Source: CAG-791 sp045117315 (GTDB lineage Bacteria; Bacillota; Clostridia; Lachnospirales; Lachnospiraceae). From it: 64,000 bases of DNA. The stretch is from the NCBI GenBank assembly GCA_045117315.1, contig JBGUNJ010000204.1:21220-85219 (forward strand). Reading direction: 5' to 3'. Position numbers and translations under genes: made by a program. The notes beneath the pieces were generated by a model. That model worked only from the letters and a program-made list of their open reading frames with translations. It had not been told where the DNA came from and ran no database searches. This document shows positions 6,946-15,932 of the stretch, in pieces (the stretch's first letter is position 1; each line of letters begins with the position of its first letter).

Positions 6946-8910
6946 CTCAGACAAAGCATTCAAATACTGAAAGCCGGGGATTCCGAAACTCCGGACGATA
7001 CTGGTGTCCCGGCAGATGAGACAGCCTCCTTCGATGGTCCCATCGATGAAACGGAAGATGTTTCCTCCGATATCACTGACGACGGAGATATGGTCTCTGA
7101 TGAGATGCCCGGCGCAGATCAGGAAACGGAAGAGGTCCCTGCTCCTGTTCAGGAAGACAATGCTTTTACAGAAGATCAGACAGCCACGGAGGAGTCTGCT
7201 GAATTCCTGACAGAGGAGCCTGCCGAATTCCTGACAGAGGAACCTGCCGAATTCCTGACAGAGGACCCTGCTGCTGTTGCGGACCCTGCACTGGCAGATG
7301 ATGATGCAGCACAGACCGCAGATACCGGAATCTCAGAGGAAGCGGATACTGAAGAAACTGTTTCCGAAGAGCAGAAGGCTGAAGGTGAGGCGGACTTTAA
7401 TCCGATCACCCTGGACTACACATCGGTGGACCTGCTGATTGGACATCAAAGGACGTTCAATATAAAGTGGGACGAGTCAGGTCCCGATAATCATGAACTT
7501 ATTGATATTATAGACTCAGATACCGATGGCATAATAGAGTTTACAGCTTTTCAATATACCTCCTTCGAGATCCGGGCTAAGAAAGTGGGAAGCACATTAC
7601 TAACGATTAACGGAAATGAGGGCACTGTTCTCAAACTCCAGATCAATGTATTCTCCTGCCTTGCAAAAGACTCTGTGACGGTAAAAGCGGAGTATAAGAC
7701 AAAAGTGTCTATGTATGAGGACTACTTCACCGGATCGTGGGAACATCCCTACGATAAGCGTTATTCTGTTTCTACATCGAATAAAAATATCGCAACGGCC
7801 GCATTGGAAATGGATAAAAGTGATTATCGTTATTATCTGATCATCACGGGGGTCGGTGTCGGAAACGCGGTTATTTCAGTTACAAGTGACAGGACCCAAG
7901 GTACCAGTACAATCTCGGTCAAGGTGGAAAAACCCACATTCAGTCTGAATGCTACAGATATCAATATACAGGCGTCGGATGTATATGACCTGAAATCCTC
8001 CGGAAGTAATATCAAGACTGCCACGAGCTCCAATACAAGCATTCTTACTGTGGAAAAAACCGGAGACAAAACGGTCCGGCTGAAACCGGTCAAGCCGGGA
8101 AAAGCAACAGTTACAGTCAAAAATTATTTCGGTGACGTAAAAAAAGCAACAGTTACTGTCACCACCTTCCTCAGGTTTAAGAGCATGGTCCTGACCGCCG
8201 GAGTAGAAAGGGAACTTTCTGAAGCCAGTATATTCAGTGCTTCTGACTATCAGAAGTGGGGAAAAAACTTCACTGTCTCCAATAAAAATATTGCGACAGT
8301 AAGCGGAAAAACCAGTAAAAACTCCTATAAATTCAAAGGACAATATCCCGGCAAGACCACTATTACTGTGAAATGCGGAAAAACGGGTGCCACTGTACCC
8401 ATTGCTGTCACTGTAAAAGCACCTGCCTTTAATCTGAGCGCTTCAAAGGTCACGATCGACAAGGTGAAGACCTGGCAGGTCACATCCTCGGGGAGCGATA
8501 TCGGAAAGGTATCCAGTTCCAACACAGGGATACTGAAAGTCAAAAAAGTCAGTTCCAGGAAAGTACAGCTCATACCTGTTGGTCATGGAACAGCAACTGT
8601 GACGATCACAAGCATCTATGGTGTTAAACGCACCGTCACAGCTGCAGTTTCCTACAACTATTTTAAAGCCCTTTTGACCGCCAAAACCAGGCCGGACTCC
8701 GTAACTCATGGTTCTAAGATTCTGACTGGAAAGACAGCCCCCTCAGCGACAGTGAGCGTGCCCATTGGAGGATAGACATACACCTGCAAGGTGGATTCCT
8801 CCGGAAACTACGTGATCCGGAACATACCGGCTGTAAAAGCCGGGGCAAAACTGAAACTGACATTCAAACTGGAAGGCGTATCCATTACCAAAACTGTAAC
8901 AGTTAAATGA
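6946..8910 (+). pseudogene. Decayed secreted Ig-like (Big_2-type) surface protein: no signal peptide, in-frame TAG
   Basis: The longest ATG frame is 7090-8775 (561 residues), but the frame is open back to 6946 and clearly continues past the TAG at 8773-8775 to a TGA at 8908-8910. The 44 residues after the TAG finish the module interrupted by it: GKTAPSATVSVPIGG, stop, TYTCKVDSSGNYVI, then IPAVKAGAKLKLTF. The protein has an acidic linker with three AEFLTEEP repeats, then several bacterial Ig-like repeats with the typical SSNTSILTV and SNKNIATV motifs. No signal peptide exists: the frame begins in what should be the mature acidic N-terminus, with a stop just before 6946. Loss of the export signal and a nonsense mutation make it a pseudogene of a cell-surface protein. 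Stop-codon readthrough is the less likely alternative. Confidence 0.75.
7198..7269 (+). repeat. Three 24-bp in-frame repeats (AEFLTEEP)
   Basis: Three nearly identical 24-bp units starting GAATTCCTGACAGAGGA encode EFLTEEPA in the acidic linker of the Ig-like pseudogene. The period is a multiple of three, as expected for expansion while the gene was still translated. Confidence 0.8.
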
Positions 8911-9032
8911 TCAAATTCAAACGCGTCCTCTAATGCCAGCCTCTCATTTGATGAGAATGGTAAGGTAGATGATTGGTCAATCTATAATTATTGATCCTTA
9001 CAGAAAAGTATCTTTGTTATCAATATAAAACC

Positions 9033-9075
9033 ACAGGTGAGTCAGGAGATATTCCATATCTCCTGACTCACCTGT
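9033..9075. repeat. Perfect 20-bp inverted repeat with 3-nt loop
   Basis: ACAGGTGAGTCAGGAGATAT (9033-9052) pairs perfectly with 9056-9075 around the loop TCC. It follows the Ig-like pseudogene and precedes the metallophosphatase gene. The plus-strand downstream side is not T-rich; the minus-strand side reads GGTTTTAT. It may be an unusual terminator, an mRNA-stabilising hairpin or a small palindromic element. Confidence 0.85.
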
Positions 9076-9161
9076 AACCTATAATCCATAACCAATAATC
9101 AATCATTTTTGATCAATAACCCATACACCGCAACCATTGCCTTAAAAAACGGAGCCTCACT

Positions 9162-9638
9162 ATGCACAGAATCGCCGTCATATCCGATACACACAACCTG
9201 CTTCGCCCGGAGGTGCTTGACATCATCAAGACCTGCGAGCTCGTTCTGCATGCCGGCGACATCTCCAGACAGGACATACTGGACACGCTACAGGACTTGA
9301 AAAAGGTATACGCCGTTCGCGGCAATAACGACAGGGGAGGCTGGACAGCAGACATTCCCTGTTTTCTTGACTTTAATCTATTCGGATGCAGGATTTACAT
9401 GACCCATATCAAGAGGAATATCCCCGATGATCATGGGGCGAATCTGGTGATCAGCGGTCACAGCCATCGGTATTCCTGCGTGCAGGATGGAGACACCATT
9501 TATCTGAATCCAGGCAGCTGCGGACCCCGCAGATTCAACCAGGACATCACCATGGCGATCCTGACGATAGACGAGGAGAAAAAAACTCCGGGATCAGGTG
9601 CATCTATTTCCATTGAGCGGATAGACATTCCGCATTGA
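9162..9638 (+). CDS. YfcE/MJ0936-type metallophosphoesterase
   Basis: This 158-residue cytosolic phosphodiesterase belongs to the calcineurin-like superfamily; relatives hydrolyse phosphodiesters with a two-metal centre. The metal-binding motifs are present in order: SDTH (Asp9, His11), AGDIS (Asp33), RGNND (Asn55-Asp57) and GHSHRYS near residue 105. NPGSCGPRR near the end is typical of the YfcE group. Length fits the family. Start follows an ACGGAG site. The last 19 codons lie inside the first copy of a 62-bp tandem duplication, which may mean the C-terminus differs from that of relatives. The natural substrate is unknown. Confidence 0.88.
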   Translation: MHRIAVISDTHNLLRPEVLDIIKTCELVLHAGDISRQDILDTLQDLKKVYAVRGNNDRGGWTADIPCFLDFNLFGCRIYMTHIKRNIPDDHGANLVISGHSHRYSCVQDGDTIYLNPGSCGPRRFNQDITMAILTIDEEKKTPGSGASISIERIDIPH

Positions 9639-9705
9639 GGTTTAAAACTCCGGGATCAGGTGCATCTATTTCCATAGAGCGGATAGACATTCCGCATTGA
9701 GGTTT
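9582..9705. repeat. 62-bp tandem duplication spanning the metallophosphatase stop codon
   Basis: Copy one (9582-9643) includes the last codons and TGA of the metallophosphatase; copy two (9644-9705) is almost identical, with one or so changes. A third fragment (ATTCCGCACTGAGGTTT) follows at about 9718. The unit starts AAAACTCCGGGATCAGGTGC. The duplication separates the gene from the transporter operon. Confidence 0.88.
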
Positions 9706-9742
9706 TGAGCAGATCCACATTCCGCACTGAGGTTTCCAATTC

Positions 9743-11287
9743 ATGATTTTCAAGCAGATATTCAGAATAAAGGCAGTACTGGCGTGCCTGGCCGCGCTGG
9801 CGATAATGATCTGCCTGCTTCCCGCCGCGGTCAGCGCGGCGCCTGATCAGGGTCCCATTCCGGAATACACGGAATTTGAACAGCTGAGCGGGTGCAACAT
9901 AGGCATGATCACCGGTGCTCCCTTTGAAGAACTGGTCAAAAGCAAGATCCCGGACGCAGGACCGGTCCTTTACTACAATTCCCCGGCGGATATGGTGACA
10001 GCTCTTAAAGCCGGGAAAGTGGAAGCCTATTTTAATAGCAATGCGGTCGGTTCCCTGCAGGTCAACCAGGACAGCTCTCTGGCGATTTTTCCCCATAGCC
10101 TGGGCGAGACAAATTTCGGATTCGCCTTTAAAAAGAACAGCAAAGAGCGTCAGAGATGGGAGAGGGCTTTCAGTACTATTTCTGAAGAAGAAAAACAGAA
10201 GATATGGGAAAAATGGACCGGCGCGGATGAAAGCGTCAAGGTCCTTCCCGAACAGGACTGGCCGGGAACTGCCGGCACTGTCAAAGTCGCCGCCTGCGAC
10301 ACCCTTCCTCCCATGAGCTACCGCGGCCCGGGCGGAAAACTGGTCGGATTTGATATGGAGATCATTCTACGGATGGCTAAGGAACTGGACGTGCATGTCG
10401 AGTTCAAGGGGATGGAGTTTTCAGCCGTCCTGCCCTCTGTAGAATCAGGAATGGCCCCGATGGGAACGGGGTCAATTGTTGTGTCTCCCGAGCGAAAGGA
10501 AGTCGTTGATTTTATAGAATATCACCCCGCCTCCTATGTCCTGATCGTCCGCTCCCTGGGGAATGAAGAGACAGGCGTTGGATTCTTTGCAGGTCTGAAA
10601 CAGAGCTTTTACAGGACTTTTATCAAAGAAAATCGCTATCGCCTGGTGCTCTCAGGATTTCTGACTACTCTCATAACCTCCTTTATGTCCGGCATCTTCG
10701 GGCTGATCCTGGCCTTCTGCCTGGTCTTTCTGCGCCACAAAGACAAGGGCCTGATCAATCGCCTGATCGGTATCTACACCAGCCTTGTAGCAGGGATACC
10801 GGCGGTCGTCATTCTCATGGTTCTCTACTACATTGTATTCGGGAAATCAGGCCTTTCCGCGATCATAGTTGCCATCATCGGATTCTCGATCATCTTCGCC
10901 GCCCGCGCATTCGGTGTGATCTGGAACACGCTTGAAGGGATCGACCCAGGACAAAGAGAGGCGGCGCTGGCGCTTGGCTACACGGAAGCCCGGGCTTTTA
11001 GGGAACTTATCCTGCCTCAGGCCCAGCGGGGCTACAGACCTCTGCTCGTCGCGCAGTTTGTCTCCCTTGTCAAGGAGACCAGCATAGCGGGCTACATCAC
11101 CGTCGTGGAACTCACCCGTGCCGGCGACCTGATCCGCAGCAGGACCATGGAGGCCTTCTTCCCCCTGCTGTCGATCGCCCTGATCTACTTTGTCCTGATC
11201 TGGCTTCTGGAAAGGATAGCCGGGCTGTTGGACAAACACCTGGCAAAGAAACACGAAGAACGAAAGATCAAGGGGGTGGATGCATGA
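9743..11287 (+). CDS. Polar amino-acid ABC transporter: fused substrate-binding and permease subunit (GlnP-like)
   Basis: This 514-residue protein binds and passes an amino acid across the membrane. A signal peptide or anchor spans residues 1-32. Residues 45-165 resemble the C-terminal half of an SBP_bac_3 domain (IGMITG, ALKAGKVEAYF, ending IWEKWTG). Residues 175-275 resemble the N-terminal half (TVKVAACDTLPPMSY, VGFDMEI, SPERKEVVDFIEY). This swapped order is known in Clostridia fused transporters. The rest is a HisM/GlnP-type permease with about five membrane segments and an EAA loop (EAALALGYTEARAF) near residue 405 that docks the ATPase. Its stop overlaps the ATPase start (ATGA), so the two are translationally coupled. 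The exact amino acid is unknown. Confidence 0.9.
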   Translation: MIFKQIFRIKAVLACLAALAIMICLLPAAVSAAPDQGPIPEYTEFEQLSGCNIGMITGAPFEELVKSKIPDAGPVLYYNSPADMVTALKAGKVEAYFNSNAVGSLQVNQDSSLAIFPHSLGETNFGFAFKKNSKERQRWERAFSTISEEEKQKIWEKWTGADESVKVLPEQDWPGTAGTVKVAACDTLPPMSYRGPGGKLVGFDMEIILRMAKELDVHVEFKGMEFSAVLPSVESGMAPMGTGSIVVSPERKEVVDFIEYHPASYVLIVRSLGNEETGVGFFAGLKQSFYRTFIKENRYRLVLSGFLTTLITSFMSGIFGLILAFCLVFLRHKDKGLINRLIGIYTSLVAGIPAVVILMVLYYIVFGKSGLSAIIVAIIGFSIIFAARAFGVIWNTLEGIDPGQREAALALGYTEARAFRELILPQAQRGYRPLLVAQFVSLVKETSIAGYITVVELTRAGDLIRSRTMEAFFPLLSIALIYFVLIWLLERIAGLLDKHLAKKHEERKIKGVDA

Positions 11288-12582
11288 GTCTGATAGAGAT
11301 CAGAGATCTGAAAAAAGAATATGGCTCTGTCTCCCCTCTGAAGGGAGTCAACGCGGACATCGAAGAGGGAGAAGTGATCAGCATCATCGGCCCCTCCGGG
11401 ACCGGAAAATCCACACTTCTCCGCTGTATCAACCGGCTGGAGACTCCCACCTCGGGAACCGTGACCGTGGACGGCGTAAACGTGTGCGACACTTCCGCAG
11501 ACCTTCCAAAAATTCGCAGGATCATGGGAATGGTCTTCCAATCCTTTAACCTCTTTCCCCACAAAATGGCGGTGGAAAATATCATGATCCCGCAGCAGAG
11601 CCTTCTGGGAAAATCTCTTCAGGACGCCTACAGCGAAGCCATGGAACAGCTGGCAAGAGTCGGCCTGGCCGACAAGGCCCGCCACTATCCCGACGAACTG
11701 TCCGGTGGCCAGAAGCAGCGCGTCGCCATCGCCAGAGCCCTGGCCATGCACCCAAAGATCCTGCTTTTCGATGAGCCGACCAGTGCCCTGGATCCAACTA
11801 TGGTGTCCGAGGTGCTCTCCGTCATCCGAGACCTGGCCGGCACCGGCCTGACCATGCTGATCGTGACCCACGAAATGCGCCTTGCCAAAAACGTCTCCGA
11901 CCGGATCTTCTTCATGAATGAGGGCGAGATCTGCGAAGAAGGACCTCCTGAGCAGATCTTCGAAAACCCCCGCCGCGAGGCCACCAGGAACTTTATCTTC
12001 CGCATCCGCAACTGGAATTACAAGCTGTCCCCCACCGAACAGGACTTCCCCGCGATGATGGCCTCCCTGGAAAAATTCTGCAAGGACCAGTTCCTGGGCA
12101 GACGCCAGGCCGACAACTGCCAGCTTGCCGTGGAGGAACTGGCATCATCCGTCCTCCTGCCCGCGATTAACCGGACCAAGCAGGGCTCCTTCTCCCTCAC
12201 TCTCCAGGCCGGGGAAGAAGGCACCAACCGCAAACTTACTCTGGACGGAAGCGATTTCCCGGAGTGGAAACCGATCGCGGATAAGCTGACAGAGATAATT
12301 CCCGCGGACGAAGGTGCGGAAAAGCCCCTGGCTGAAAAAGAAGACAAAGTGGCGAAATACGGTACCGGCACCGGGGCGACTTCTGATAAAAATGATTCCT
12401 CCGCAGCCGTGTTTGAAACAAATCCCGATATCAGCGATCTATCTACGAATCGGCAAAAGAAGAGAGCACACGGATCAGAAGGAGAAACCATTGAAGAGGC
12501 CTCCGCAGCGATCCTCGCGAAACTGCTCAGACGACTTCCTGAAGAAGGAAAGCCCAATACTGCTGAATTCAGGATTCTTTGA
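11284..12582 (+). CDS. Polar amino-acid ABC transporter ATPase (GlnQ-like) with C-terminal extension
   Basis: The first 240 residues are a standard GlnQ/HisP ATPase that powers the coupled permease: Walker A GPSGTGKST near residue 36, signature LSGGQKQR near 138 and Walker B LLFDEPTSALDP near 160. Family members have about 240-250 residues; this protein has 432. Residues 240-345 form an extra domain. RRQADNCQLAVEELASSVLL resembles the N-box helix of GHKL/anti-sigma-type ATPases, but no clear G-boxes follow, so this is only a suggestion. The last 80 residues are charged and of low complexity. The start overlaps the permease stop by four bases. The extension may regulate transport. Confidence 0.9.
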   Translation: MSLIEIRDLKKEYGSVSPLKGVNADIEEGEVISIIGPSGTGKSTLLRCINRLETPTSGTVTVDGVNVCDTSADLPKIRRIMGMVFQSFNLFPHKMAVENIMIPQQSLLGKSLQDAYSEAMEQLARVGLADKARHYPDELSGGQKQRVAIARALAMHPKILLFDEPTSALDPTMVSEVLSVIRDLAGTGLTMLIVTHEMRLAKNVSDRIFFMNEGEICEEGPPEQIFENPRREATRNFIFRIRNWNYKLSPTEQDFPAMMASLEKFCKDQFLGRRQADNCQLAVEELASSVLLPAINRTKQGSFSLTLQAGEEGTNRKLTLDGSDFPEWKPIADKLTEIIPADEGAEKPLAEKEDKVAKYGTGTGATSDKNDSSAAVFETNPDISDLSTNRQKKRAHGSEGETIEEASAAILAKLLRRLPEEGKPNTAEFRIL

Positions 12583-12732
12583 AACAACATTTTTGCGTTT
12601 TGTTTAGAATTATTGAGCTATAAGCGCTACTTTATCGTATTTTTTACGAGGAAGATTGCTGGATGAATATTGAATCTGCATGATTAGTCAGACTAAGAAA
12701 CTGAGTTGAAACGAATCATTGTTAGAAGAGGG

Positions 12733-12760
12733 TTGTTGCCAAGAAGACTAACATTATATT
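12733..12760 (+). promoter_or_regulatory. Probable sigma-A promoter of the zinc-ribbon gene
   Basis: TTGTTG (12733-12738), a 16-base spacer and TATATT (12755-12760) lie about 75 bases before the next start codon. From this spacer onward the sequence is visibly AT-richer than the transporter genes. Confidence 0.4.
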
Positions 12761-12833
12761 TGCACACAAATGGTGAATGCCCTGACTATGTAATGCGGAA
12801 ATCAAAAAGATGTTTTTTTGAGAGGAGGAAAAA

Positions 12834-14231
12834 ATGAATTGTCCGTATTGTAATCAGGAAGTTATGCCGGGGAATAAGTTTTGCCCTAACTGCGGAGCAA
12901 AGCTGATACAAGATTCCAATATTAATCCAGGGGTGAATGCACAACCTGTTAATAATGGAATTGGTCAGAATGGCCAGTATCAACAGATGAATACTCCTCA
13001 GCCGCAGGGAGGACAGCCATATAATCAATATCAGCAGCAGGGACGACAGCAAGGGCAGCCAAATTATCAAACCCAATACCAGGGAGGACAGCCGGGGCAG
13101 CCAAATTATCAATCCCAATATCAGGGAGTCCAGCCGGGACAGCCATATAATCAATCTTCAATACCGTCCCCTAACAACCAGAATAATACTAAGAAGAGAA
13201 GAAGGAAAAAAGGCGGATTTGTCAAATATGTACCTTTAGTTGTTTGCGGCCTACTCGCCATTATTCTTTTGGGAGCATTGTTTTCGGATTCTGATGAAAA
13301 ACCCCAGGAAAAAGAACAGGTCACAAGTGAAGAAAAGGCAATTACAGAAACAGAAGAAACTGTTGAAAGCCAGGCGGAAGCAGAAAATGGAGAAGAAAAC
13401 CAGGGCCAGGCTGAAATAGAAGGAAATGCATCTGATACTGAAATTATTGTGGAGGAGGAAAGGCGAGATCCTGCGGAATTAGATTTTTCTGCTGCCAGAG
13501 AAGAACTTGAAAACGGTGGGTATGCATATATCACACTGGAAGATATGAGCCGCTATATTGTCAATATGACCGGACAGAGAATATATACAGTCATGACAGT
13601 GGGCGATGTTAAGTCTGACAGAGTTCAGACACATGCTGACGATGGTTTTCTTTACCAGTCATTCGTAACACCAATAGATTATTCAGAGTATTTTCATGAA
13701 GGCGATGTTGTTGCAGTTTTTGGAACTGTTGGTGAAACACAGAAATTATTCGGAGCGGATTGGACCGATGTTGTTGACAGTCAAGTGTTTGCATATGGAG
13801 AAGAGGCGGAAGCTTATAGGAAAGATTCTACAGATGAGTCACTTTCGGGGTATCTTGTTTTGACAGAAGCAGTTGCGAACTCGCAAGGAAAAAACAAGAT
13901 CAGCGAGGATGAATTCAAGTCTCTTTGTGAATACTATTCATATGAAGATATACTTCGTAATCCTGACAGCTATGAGAAGAGATATGCAGTTCTCTCTGGC
14001 GTAGTCGATCAAAGTGCTGAAGGTGTTTTTGGCTTGTATACCACTTTGTATATAACAGATGGAAATGGCGATAAATGGGATTGCACAATCACTTATAAAG
14101 AAGGGCAAAGCCATATTCTGGAAGGAGACTATGTAACGGTTTATGGAATATTAAACGGTACATCGACAGCTACCACTGTTTTAGGACAACAAGTCACCAT
14201 GCCTTCTCTTCAGATTGAATATGTTGAGTGA
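12834..14231 (+). CDS. Zinc-ribbon membrane protein with Gln/Asn/Tyr-rich repeat linker
   Basis: The 465-residue protein begins with a four-cysteine zinc ribbon (CPYC at 3-6, CPNC at 17-20). A linker rich in Q, N, Y, P and G follows (about 30-115), built on repeated GQPNYQ and YQGGQPGQ units encoded by tandem DNA repeats around 13005-13150. A basic KKRRRKKGG stop-transfer sequence precedes one membrane segment at about 130-152. The remainder is an acidic stalk and an external domain of about 250 residues that I cannot assign; it may be one or two OB-like folds, since short segments repeat (VVAVFGTV, YVTVYGIL). The zinc ribbon should be cytosolic. GAGAGGAGG supports the start. It opens the accessory region. 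Confidence 0.7.
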   Translation: MNCPYCNQEVMPGNKFCPNCGAKLIQDSNINPGVNAQPVNNGIGQNGQYQQMNTPQPQGGQPYNQYQQQGRQQGQPNYQTQYQGGQPGQPNYQSQYQGVQPGQPYNQSSIPSPNNQNNTKKRRRKKGGFVKYVPLVVCGLLAIILLGALFSDSDEKPQEKEQVTSEEKAITETEETVESQAEAENGEENQGQAEIEGNASDTEIIVEEERRDPAELDFSAAREELENGGYAYITLEDMSRYIVNMTGQRIYTVMTVGDVKSDRVQTHADDGFLYQSFVTPIDYSEYFHEGDVVAVFGTVGETQKLFGADWTDVVDSQVFAYGEEAEAYRKDSTDESLSGYLVLTEAVANSQGKNKISEDEFKSLCEYYSYEDILRNPDSYEKRYAVLSGVVDQSAEGVFGLYTTLYITDGNGDKWDCTITYKEGQSHILEGDYVTVYGILNGTSTATTVLGQQVTMPSLQIEYVE

Positions 14232-14318
14232 ATAATTTCCGTTGAGAACAGTTAACAGGTTCAATATCGCAAATTATCTATTGCTGAAAATGGTGCATTC
14301 AAAGGCAGGTAGAAACTA

Positions 14319-15164
14319 ATGTCTACTGAGAACTATGTCTATAAAAAAGAAGTTGATTGGTCCCTCTTCAACTATGGTTTCGCTATTCCCTTGGAATATC
14401 AAGTGGTCTTCAAACAGATTGCCGGCCGCTTTCTTGAGCGTGGAGAATCTAAACCAATCAAGCTTTATTTGAACGGAAAATCTTATGAAGCTAAGCTCCA
14501 GAACAACCGGATAGACAAAAAATTCGGAAGCAGGGCCGATATTGTTCAAATTCGCTATTCTCAGAACTCGGACATTGCGATTGCGCTGAGAGGTTCCTTT
14601 CAGCGCAGCTACCTGTATATCCAGAAGATAAAGCAGATGCAGCAAAAAGGATCTAAGTCACGAGTGTCGCTGCCCGAGGATTACAAAGAGTATTTGGTAA
14701 TTTACACCACCGAATATGATGATTCCTATATCCTTGAGGCCATCGGTTCAGAGGAAGTCGAAACGATGAGAGAGGCTGTTAAAGGGAAAGCAGAGCGTAC
14801 GGTGGAGTCAGAAATCGATTACGAAGCTGTGGATGAGGGAGCCGGTATTCAAACAAATCATCGATTGGTCAAGCTTAGGAAACTAAATAGGAAGATTGGA
14901 GAAAATCTGAAATTACTGTACGGGTATCGCTGCCAGCTCTGCGGTCAGCTGATTGGAGAGGAATTCGGTTCTCACATTGCAGAGGCTCATCACATAGAAT
15001 ATTTCGTGAAGAGCCTGAATAACGATGCCAGCAACCAGATTATCGTCTGTCCAAATCACCACAGTATCATTCATGATGCGGATCCGGTCTTTGACAGGAA
15101 ACGAAAGCTGTATAGGTACGGAAATGGGAAGGAGCAGAGGTTAGTTCTGAATCGACATCTTTGA
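14319..15164 (+). CDS. HNH endonuclease domain protein
   Basis: The C-terminal 80 residues of this 281-residue protein form an HNH nuclease: CQLCGQ near 205, EAHHIEY near 224 (catalytic His pair) and QIIVCPNHHSIIHD near 240-253. The CxxC and CPNHH elements form the structural zinc site often seen in HNH restriction enzymes. The first 200 residues are not assigned; they may recognise DNA or a modified base. The next genes encode a methyltransferase and a helicase, so a restriction-like role is plausible, but coupling cannot be shown because 170 bases separate them. A weak GGCAGG ribosome site precedes the start. Confidence 0.8.
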   Translation: MSTENYVYKKEVDWSLFNYGFAIPLEYQVVFKQIAGRFLERGESKPIKLYLNGKSYEAKLQNNRIDKKFGSRADIVQIRYSQNSDIAIALRGSFQRSYLYIQKIKQMQQKGSKSRVSLPEDYKEYLVIYTTEYDDSYILEAIGSEEVETMREAVKGKAERTVESEIDYEAVDEGAGIQTNHRLVKLRKLNRKIGENLKLLYGYRCQLCGQLIGEEFGSHIAEAHHIEYFVKSLNNDASNQIIVCPNHHSIIHDADPVFDRKRKLYRYGNGKEQRLVLNRHL

Positions 15165-15309
15165 TGTTTTTGTCTTTTGATATCTATTAAAAAAAGCTAT
15201 GAACAAAGTACTCTGGGTCATGCCACACAGGATACAAAGAGAACAGACAAACTGAATTGGCTTGATAATGAAAAAACATAAGCTGAAGCAGCTATATCCA
15301 TAGAGCGCA

Positions 15310-15326
15310 TTAACTTAATCAGTTAA
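15310..15326. promoter_or_regulatory. Small palindrome at the methyltransferase start
   Basis: TTAACT (15310-15315) and AGTTAA (15321-15326) flank TAATC, ten bases before the methyltransferase ATG at 15336. No purine-rich ribosome site is visible there. The dyad could be an operator; evidence is only the symmetry. Confidence 0.3.
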
Positions 15327-15335
15327 ATTAATAAC

Positions 15336-15932
15336 ATGAATACAAACACCACACTTGATTATTACAATAATAACGCGTATCGCTTCACAGCGGATACCCT
15401 GGATGTCGAATTCTCCGACATCCAGGACCATTTCCTTGCCGAATTGCAGCCCGGGGCATTGATCCTTGATTTTGGTTGCGGTTCTGGCCGTGACAGCCGA
15501 TATTTCCTTCAAAAAGGGTACAAAGTTGAAGCCTGCGACGGATCGGAAGAGATGGTGAAAACAGCAACCAAAAACGCGGGAATTCCTGTAAAGCAGATGT
15601 TGTTTTCTGAGCTGGATGAGCAGGAGCGGTTTGATGGGATTTTTGCCTGTGCTTCGATTTTGCATGTGCCGTCAGCAGAGCTTCCGGACATTATCGGGAA
15701 GATGAAGAAAGCTGTGAAAAAGGGTGGCATTCTGTACATATCTTTTAAATACGGAACCTTTGAGGGGGTCCGCAATGGCAGGTATTTTACTGATCAGACA
15801 AAAGAGAGTCTCAAACAGATTCTTGATCAGGTCGGCGGACTAAACATTATCAGCACTGGAATTACAGGCGATGCCAGGCCGGGAAGAGAAGACGAGAAAT
15901 GGCTGAATGTATTGCTTCGCAGGAGAGCTTGA
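15336..15932 (+). CDS. Class I SAM-dependent methyltransferase
   Basis: The 198-residue protein has the SAM-binding motif LDFGCGSGRDSRYFL near residue 45, the acidic end of strand 2 (VEACDGSEEM) and post-motif GGILYISFKYG. Motif IV is ACASILHV, not the DPPY/NPPY of amino-methylating DNA methyltransferases, so it is more like small-molecule or TehB/UbiE-type enzymes. Its last 34 bases overlap the following helicase gene in another frame, which suggests coupled translation and a joint role. The substrate is unknown. Confidence 0.82.
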   Translation: MNTNTTLDYYNNNAYRFTADTLDVEFSDIQDHFLAELQPGALILDFGCGSGRDSRYFLQKGYKVEACDGSEEMVKTATKNAGIPVKQMLFSELDEQERFDGIFACASILHVPSAELPDIIGKMKKAVKKGGILYISFKYGTFEGVRNGRYFTDQTKESLKQILDQVGGLNIISTGITGDARPGREDEKWLNVLLRRRA

